From Polyangia bacterium (GTDB lineage Bacteria > Myxococcota_A > Polyangia > Nannocystales > Nannocystaceae), in NCBI GenBank assembly GCA_030429545.1, contig JAUIFF010000001.1, positions 903,599 through 967,598 of the forward strand: DNA of 64,000 nt, given 5' to 3'. This document shows, piece after piece, positions 60,301 to 64,000 of this stretch. The notes beneath the pieces were generated by a model that ran no database searches, was not told the origin of the DNA, and saw only the letters and a list, made by a program, of their open reading frames with translations. Both the position numbers and the translations under genes were made by a program. The number at the start of each line of letters is the position of its first letter. The first letter of the stretch is position 1.

Positions 60301-63300
60301 TCGGGTCGACTGAGGACTTTGCCAACCTGTTGACTGAGTTTGTCACCCATGAAGCTGCCGACGACAATCGCGAGGAAATCCTCGAGATCGTGCGCGAGGC
60401 TGCCGACCTATGGGCTGTGCACCTAGACAACCCGCGCGCTGGGGTTCCGCTGCTGCAGCGACTGCTGTCCGCACGCCCCGAAGACACCGCCGTGTTTGCC
60501 TCGCTCGAGGCCGCGATGAAACAGGCCGAGATGTGGCACGAGTTGGCGAGTGCCTATTGGCACGAGGCCGACACCAGCTACGACGAGGCCCATCAGGTCA
60601 GTGTGCTGCTGCGCCTCGCCGAACTCGCCAGCAATGTCCTGGTCGATGACGACATGGTGGCCCGGGCCTATCGCCGGGTACTCGAGCTCGAGCCAAATCA
60701 TGCACTTGCAAGGATTGAGCTCGAAGCCCTGCTCGAGCGCAACGAGCAATGGGACGGGTTGGTCGAGTTGCTGCGCGACCGCCAGCAACAGGCCGAAACC
60801 GCCGAGGAGCGCCAGGAGGTGCAGCTGCGGATCGCCGAGATCCAAAACACCAACCTCGCCCAGCCCGACGCCGCCATCGATACGCTCGAAACGGTCTTTT
60901 TAGACAACCCGGGCAGCCCGGCGGCGGTCGACGCCCTCGAGCGAATTGCCGAACAACGCGAGGAACAACGCCCGCGCGCGTTTGCCATCCTGCGCCCGAT
61001 CTACGAGGACACCGGCAACCATCAGCGGATTGTCGACGTCGACGAGTGGCAACTTTCGGTCACCGAAGATCCGATTCGCCGTCACGAACTGTTCCGCGAG
61101 ATGGCTTCGTTGATGGAAGCCTCGGGTGGAGAAGGGCCGCTGTACGCGTTCCAAACCCTCATTCGTGGGTTGTCCGAGCCGGGCCCCGACGAGGTGCTCG
61201 AGTCGCTCGACAACGAAGTGCGTCGCCTCGTCAAACAGCTCGGAGCGTTTGAGGTGTTGACCGGTGCCATGATCGAGGCGGCCGAAGCCGAGGCGTTGTC
61301 GGACCAACCGCGTCGCCGGGTTTCGTTGCTCATGCAAGCAGCTGAGTTGCAGCTCGGCTCGGGCGACAACAACTTGGCTGTGCAACTGCTGCAGCAGTCC
61401 CTGGCGATCATCGAGGATCACCCGGGTGCTCTGACCATGCTCGACGAGTCGCTGATTCGCGTCGGTCGCTACGAGGAACTCAAAGATGTGCTCGAGCGCC
61501 GTATCGAGATTTGCGACGACGAGCGCGACCGCGAGGAACTCATCCGCCGGTTGGCGCGTTTGCTCGAAGACACCTTGATGCTCGGTGAGGAGGCTGTTTC
61601 AGCCTGGCGCCGCCTGTTGGAGATCGAACCCAACGACAGCGAGGCGCTCACCCGTTTGCGCAAGGCCTACCAGGCTGCCGGCGCAACCGAAGAGCTGATC
61701 GATGTGATGGATCGGCAACTCGAAAACGCCGAAGACCCAGACGACCGTCGCCGGTTGCGGATGGAGTTGGCGCGGATCCATCGCGATGCCGCCAACGACC
61801 GGGCTGCGGAAATCGATGTCCTGCAAAATCTGTTGGCCGAGGACCCGAGCGACGATGAGGGCATGGCCCAACTCGCGGATGCACTGGTCGCTGAGGAACG
61901 CTTCTCCGAAGCCGCAGGTGTGATGCTCGACCGTGCGAGCTCGATCGAGATCCCGGGGCGTCGGGCCGAAATTTTACTTGCTGTTGCAAGGTTATACGTG
62001 GGTCCAATCGGTGATGTCGTGGGCTCGCTCGCCCACTACGAAGGCGTGTTGCAGGTCGACCAGGGCCAGGAGGGCGCGATTGGTGACCTCGTGGAGCTGG
62101 CCGAAAAGCCAGAACACTCCGAGTCGGCCGCCACGTTGGTGTTGCCGTATCTCGACCGTCGCGGCCGCTACCAGGAGCTTGCGCGGGTGCTCGACGCCCG
62201 TGCCCGCCTGGGTAACGACCCGATCGAGCAGGCCGAAGCGCTGCGCCGTTTGGTGCGTGTGCAGTTTGAACGCCTCCACAACGCCGAGGCGAGTTTAGAA
62301 GCTGCCAACCGCCTGTCCGAGGTTGTTTCTGTTGATGAACTCGGTCCGGTACTCGAGCAATCCGCCCGTCTTTCGGTGCACCTCGGCCAGGCCGAGGCCC
62401 ACATCGATGCCCTGGCTCAGCGTTCACAAAACCCCGACTTGGAACCGCAAGCACGTGTCCTGATGGCCATGTCGGCGGCTGACCTGGCCGAGGAAATCAT
62501 GGGTGACAAAGCCCGTGCACTTACACTGTTGGCGCCGCTCGTCGAAAACGAGCTCGCCGATCTCAGCCTGTGCCGTGGGGTCGAACGCCTGGCTCGCAGC
62601 CTGGGCGACAAAAAGATGCTGGCCCTGGCCCTGCGTGAGTCGGCACGCCTGAGCATGGGTGAGTCGGGGCAGGCAGACATCCTGGTGCGCCTAGGCGATG
62701 CCGAGATGGCGGCCGGCAATGTCATCGATTCGACCAATGCCTACCGCGAAGCACTCGATGCACATGCAGGTTTTGCCGGTGCAGTCGCCGGGCTCGAGCG
62801 GATTTTAGACGCCGCTCAAAGTGCCCAAGAACCGCCGGCACGCGAGGTCTTGGATGCCCTTGAACGGGCCTATCAAGACGCCGGCAACAAACCTGGGCTC
62901 GCCCGCCTCGCCAAGATTCGGCTCGAAACCGCCGAGGGCAACGAGCTGTTGATTCAGCTCGACAACCTAGGTCGCCTGCTCGACGACGGTGGTGGGCGTC
63001 CACGCGAGGCCCTGGAGGTATGGGGCAACTTGCTGATGCGAGATGCCGAATCCGAAAACGCCTTGCGTCGCGTGGTCGAGCTGTCCGAAGAACGGGCGCT
63101 ACTGTCCGATGCGATCCACTTCATGGCTGCGGCCATCGATGCTGCCCGCGACGGCCAGCGTCCGTGCCTCAACCTGTGCGTTGAAACCACCAAAATCCTA
63201 TTGTCGAAGATCGGTGATTCACGCACGGCCCTGCGGGCACTTGCACCGGCGTTGACCGAAAACCCCGACCATCGCGAGGCCCTCAAGCTACAGGTGATTG

Positions 63301-64000
63301 CCAGCCGTGCTGCCGGCGACGCCGAGGCGCTCCACAACGCGTTGGTCCGCCTGGCCCGTGGGTCAGATGCACCCGATGAGGCAGTCGCCCTGTGGCGCGA
63401 GGCTGCCGAGGTTGCCGAGCACCAGCAAAATGCCGACCGGATGCGGGAAGACTTGGAGCAGTTGCTCGAGCTCGATGAGACCGACGAAACTGCGTGGCAC
63501 AAGTGGCTCGAGGTGTTGGCCAACCTGCAGCGATTTGACGAGTTGGCCGATGGCCTCGGCCGCCGGGCAATGATCACGTCGAATGACGAGGAGCGCCACA
63601 TCCTGCGGCACCACCTCGCCCGGCTGCTCGTCGATCCGCTCGATCGTGTCGACGAAGCCGTCAACACCTACCACGACATGTTGGGGGCCAAACCCGACGA
63701 TGCTGTGGCCCTTGGAGAGCTCGAAGAGTTGCTCAAACGGCATGAGCGTTGGACCGACGTCCGCGACGTGCTCGAGCGTAAGGCCGAGTTGCTGACCGGT
63801 GATGACCGGGTCGCAGTTCTCGAGGAACTCGCCACCTTGGTCGCTACCAACCTCGAAGACCCGACCAGCGCGATCGAGATTCACCATCGGATCCTGGCTG
63901 AAAGTCCAGGTCACGCCCAGAGCTTCACCGCCCTCGAAGCCCTGCTTGGTGACGCCGAACAGTGGCACGAGCTTTCGGAGCTCATCGACAATCGCCTGCG
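54354..64000 (+). CDS. Giant TPR-repeat protein (partial, runs off the right edge)
   Basis: From the ATG at 54354 one frame stays open to the window end, more than 3,200 codons. The protein is an uninterrupted solenoid of helical pairs with the TPR-like pattern. Typical segments are AIEVWRSVLREDGYDQRAAQ, LMRLYRAGEKWTALVELLKD and VLELAPTDGRALDALELIY; the units often end in E-x-x-P-x-x-x-x-A-L. Repeat length is about 35-42 residues in pairs of about 75. No signal peptide or membrane helix is seen in the visible part, so it is probably cytoplasmic. The N-terminal 60 residues (MSELSSALTHYLRSLNDSES) are not repeats. Such giant scaffolds occur in myxobacteria, with unknown roles. TTG at 54321 is an alternative start. 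Ten copies of the dispersed palindrome fall within it. Confidence 0.93.
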   Translation, partial: MSELSSALTHYLRSLNDSESRAALETALGDIDVVTARAESKKNPASIEAAATLLGRLILDGEDAAEVVKAAKLIAQRAPRNADGNAVALLAGTAVWKVGGNTKVAEPYFRRVRRKDPASPALLAFYREVYGEPKDASQLMQVLVSARRAVKDDPARRFKLAEEMASLAEDKLGSVDRAIEVWRSVLREDGYDQRAAQALMRLYRAGEKWTALVELLKDEFERIEDTPENREQRIGSLLEIAELYRDQLNLDAMALSTLQRILDIDPRHDGSLKALAETYGNAGRWNDLLAVYNRLVDAARKDDDVPRQIDMLLRISEIYLDELRDPKQGLLPLEEVLKLEPKQKQARALMARAYELRGDWDALVELYREHLQGSDEQESCEIRCKVARLYQERYNDDEQAIAAWNEVLEFHGDVDEALAALASLYEKSSRWAEAAEVLHRQIHGTPDTNRAIELLTHLASLYLDRLNDRPQSLRMWEEVARLAPGHADAVNTLQTAYIADQRWQDLERLYERMERLADLLDILMSAAATISEVDEQVKVYLQVASICRDKLSDAARGTEALEKVLALQPDNQDVAHELLPIYHAQNRWDRLIVTLEGMLAHVGNDDDRLDLIARIRDVASQKLNDPALAMVWAGRAYTLRPDDEVLRAGLESAAERSNDWVKLTELFEERLHSDECGETERLELLDKLAEIARDRQGDLERAQVYLQRIIELDPTNESALTSLEDIYSITENWALLAGIYNRRLEHAGGYTARVMLLRQLARINEEKLGELEAAVARYEEVLELIPGDAEALDSLTRLHRNRQAWAELTEVLNRRLQLIDDSGDQVSLLFERSKVYAERLHDAEKALEGFLQILEIEPDHLPTIDALEHLRRAHSGVALTIMRALLPYYRSIQDRVREAQAMEVIAAHEADLGVRRLQLNELLTIYNRLGGREVDMLRVRMLLFETDPPDSETRAGIRQQAEQLDSLPTLADTYEKALAHIAERINKAELAGRKPAEVDQNLRRELRIELAALLRDNLDRAGDAEKVYQSILDIEEAHQEAYESLDELLRARSAHEELAKLYRRRADAIFEPNEQRELLNKIVKLARYALDDNTMATRTAEELLDLEPEDLATIELLAGMYEQSESSEDHYALEELLGRWMELVEDETTRNQIACRRAALRKNKLGDAFGAIDLLGPIVEGNPSHTEALKLLEELLTVADVQLQVATVLEPIYVELGDHESRVRVLRVRRSLAERQGSIDEATSFLIQIAQIEEAQLNRPEEAFEALCEAYLVDPRRLDTRSEVQRLGIELGKLRDLVDVWRAAIDRVNDRLIKIDLLNRTGALLDEHLQDIDGARAAYSELFELDPPDSALAKKVASALVRLHRAAGDPAALVEALRALSRHTVELEQQVSIALETAQILESQLEDQSGAAAAYYEVLDLDPENFTALDALERLFVSLEDWDQLCDVLRQRIEVVEQDDEKARLWRKVGEVQRDHAMNPHAAIEAFQWIIDLDVSEHDTVAALDAMVGINSEREQWGDVEEGLRRLTDLATSDEDRANLMVRTAEVVGDKLFRHQDAVDILVSVLGLDPMHEHARKLLVVFLDQDQTRERVIEILRPLYEAEQDWEALLDLEERRASHLPAGPERIAALMRVAETHEQRLGDPARAFQVLCQLMISAGDQPDLPKVIAEVERIGAAPEHAEALLNAYRDAVDNVLDSEVMLQVLRNMGQVALGRLNRLEEARQAYERVLELAPTDGRALDALELIYVSESDDEALADLLCRRAESAEDPQRRDEYWIRAAEIFAGQLGRPEEAVDLYERLSPEAQSRPRVRNALEPLYEQVERFLDLATFLERKLEEGLDPDEQVGLRLRLSELYGLKLENPEDGLRHFAEGLRLDPERALSQGDLDRYLGEENLRQQVVDRLVPAFTEIADWPRLIQIHELRLEGADSPDEQVEILTEIAHLLETQVEDLDRAYEAFKRVFKAKPEHVKGRAQLSRLAAVLGSTEDFANLLTEFVTHEAADDNREEILEIVREAADLWAVHLDNPRAGVPLLQRLLSARPEDTAVFASLEAAMKQAEMWHELASAYWHEADTSYDEAHQVSVLLRLAELASNVLVDDDMVARAYRRVLELEPNHALARIELEALLERNEQWDGLVELLRDRQQQAETAEERQEVQLRIAEIQNTNLAQPDAAIDTLETVFLDNPGSPAAVDALERIAEQREEQRPRAFAILRPIYEDTGNHQRIVDVDEWQLSVTEDPIRRHELFREMASLMEASGGEGPLYAFQTLIRGLSEPGPDEVLESLDNEVRRLVKQLGAFEVLTGAMIEAAEAEALSDQPRRRVSLLMQAAELQLGSGDNNLAVQLLQQSLAIIEDHPGALTMLDESLIRVGRYEELKDVLERRIEICDDERDREELIRRLARLLEDTLMLGEEAVSAWRRLLEIEPNDSEALTRLRKAYQAAGATEELIDVMDRQLENAEDPDDRRRLRMELARIHRDAANDRAAEIDVLQNLLAEDPSDDEGMAQLADALVAEERFSEAAGVMLDRASSIEIPGRRAEILLAVARLYVGPIGDVVGSLAHYEGVLQVDQGQEGAIGDLVELAEKPEHSESAATLVLPYLDRRGRYQELARVLDARARLGNDPIEQAEALRRLVRVQFERLHNAEASLEAANRLSEVVSVDELGPVLEQSARLSVHLGQAEAHIDALAQRSQNPDLEPQARVLMAMSAADLAEEIMGDKARALTLLAPLVENELADLSLCRGVERLARSLGDKKMLALALRESARLSMGESGQADILVRLGDAEMAAGNVIDSTNAYREALDAHAGFAGAVAGLERILDAAQSAQEPPAREVLDALERAYQDAGNKPGLARLAKIRLETAEGNELLIQLDNLGRLLDDGGGRPREALEVWGNLLMRDAESENALRRVVELSEERALLSDAIHFMAAAIDAARDGQRPCLNLCVETTKILLSKIGDSRTALRALAPALTENPDHREALKLQVIASRAAGDAEALHNALVRLARGSDAPDEAVALWREAAEVAEHQQNADRMREDLEQLLELDETDETAWHKWLEVLANLQRFDELADGLGRRAMITSNDEERHILRHHLARLLVDPLDRVDEAVNTYHDMLGAKPDDAVALGELEELLKRHERWTDVRDVLERKAELLTGDDRVAVLEELATLVATNLEDPTSAIEIHHRILAESPGHAQSFTALEALLGDAEQWHELSELIDNRL

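Overview
The window looks like a chromosomal segment of a GC-rich predatory or soil deltaproteobacterium, most likely a myxobacterium of the Nannocystineae type (Plesiocystis, Enhygromyxa or Nannocystis relatives). That placement is inferred from gene style only. The window carries many lipoproteins with long Ser/Thr/Asp linkers and Cys-rich spacers, giant TPR proteins, a STAND-like ATPase with an AgmX-type tail, and strong G/C at third codon positions. No rRNA or tRNA gene was found.

Layout. 1-280 is the distal end of a CRISPR array running off the left edge, with decayed repeats and no cas genes in view. 689-4010 is an accessory zone: an unfamiliar repeat, membrane and SH3-like protein, a tyrosine integrase of lower GC with direct and inverted repeats at its start, and a small acidic lipoprotein. 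4.1-9.5 kb holds a Deg9-like protease and a minus-strand group (leucine/phenylalanine-type dehydrogenase, L-type and D-type N-carbamoylases) that could release and deaminate amino acids. 9.8-20 kb holds a primase-like protein, then a plus-strand operon (PHP phosphoesterase, MlaF-MlaE fusion, possible lipid-binding envelope protein). Opposite these lie TolC and mlaC genes, so this block probably serves lipid traffic across the envelope. A ygfZ gene follows.

20.9-31.4 kb is rich in exported or lipid-anchored proteins of unknown role (beta-propeller-like and YCF48-like). Embedded among them are rsgA, an endonuclease V-like gene and a 2-hydroxyacid dehydrogenase that carries a lipoprotein signal. 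31.7-41.7 kb has a PPP-family phosphatase, a threonine-to-glycine operon (tdh, kbl), a hybrid histidine kinase, a lipoprotein made of 14 Cys-paired repeats and an M14 carboxypeptidase. 42-54 kb has a 1,076-residue ATPase/TPR/TM protein, a 28-codon membrane peptide followed by a strong terminator, dnaE, a 56-75-bp tandem repeat made from the end of a neighbouring gene, a TPR protein with a dead zincin domain, an LpoA/LivJ-like lipoprotein and rlmB. From 54,354 a single open frame of more than 3,200 codons (giant TPR protein) runs off the right edge.

The strongest unexplained signal is at nucleotide level. A degenerate 10-bp palindrome, TGYANNTRCA, occurs about 45 times by hand count, where a handful would be expected. 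It lies inside and between genes, on a roughly 1-kb scale, and behaves like a highly iterated palindrome of unknown function.
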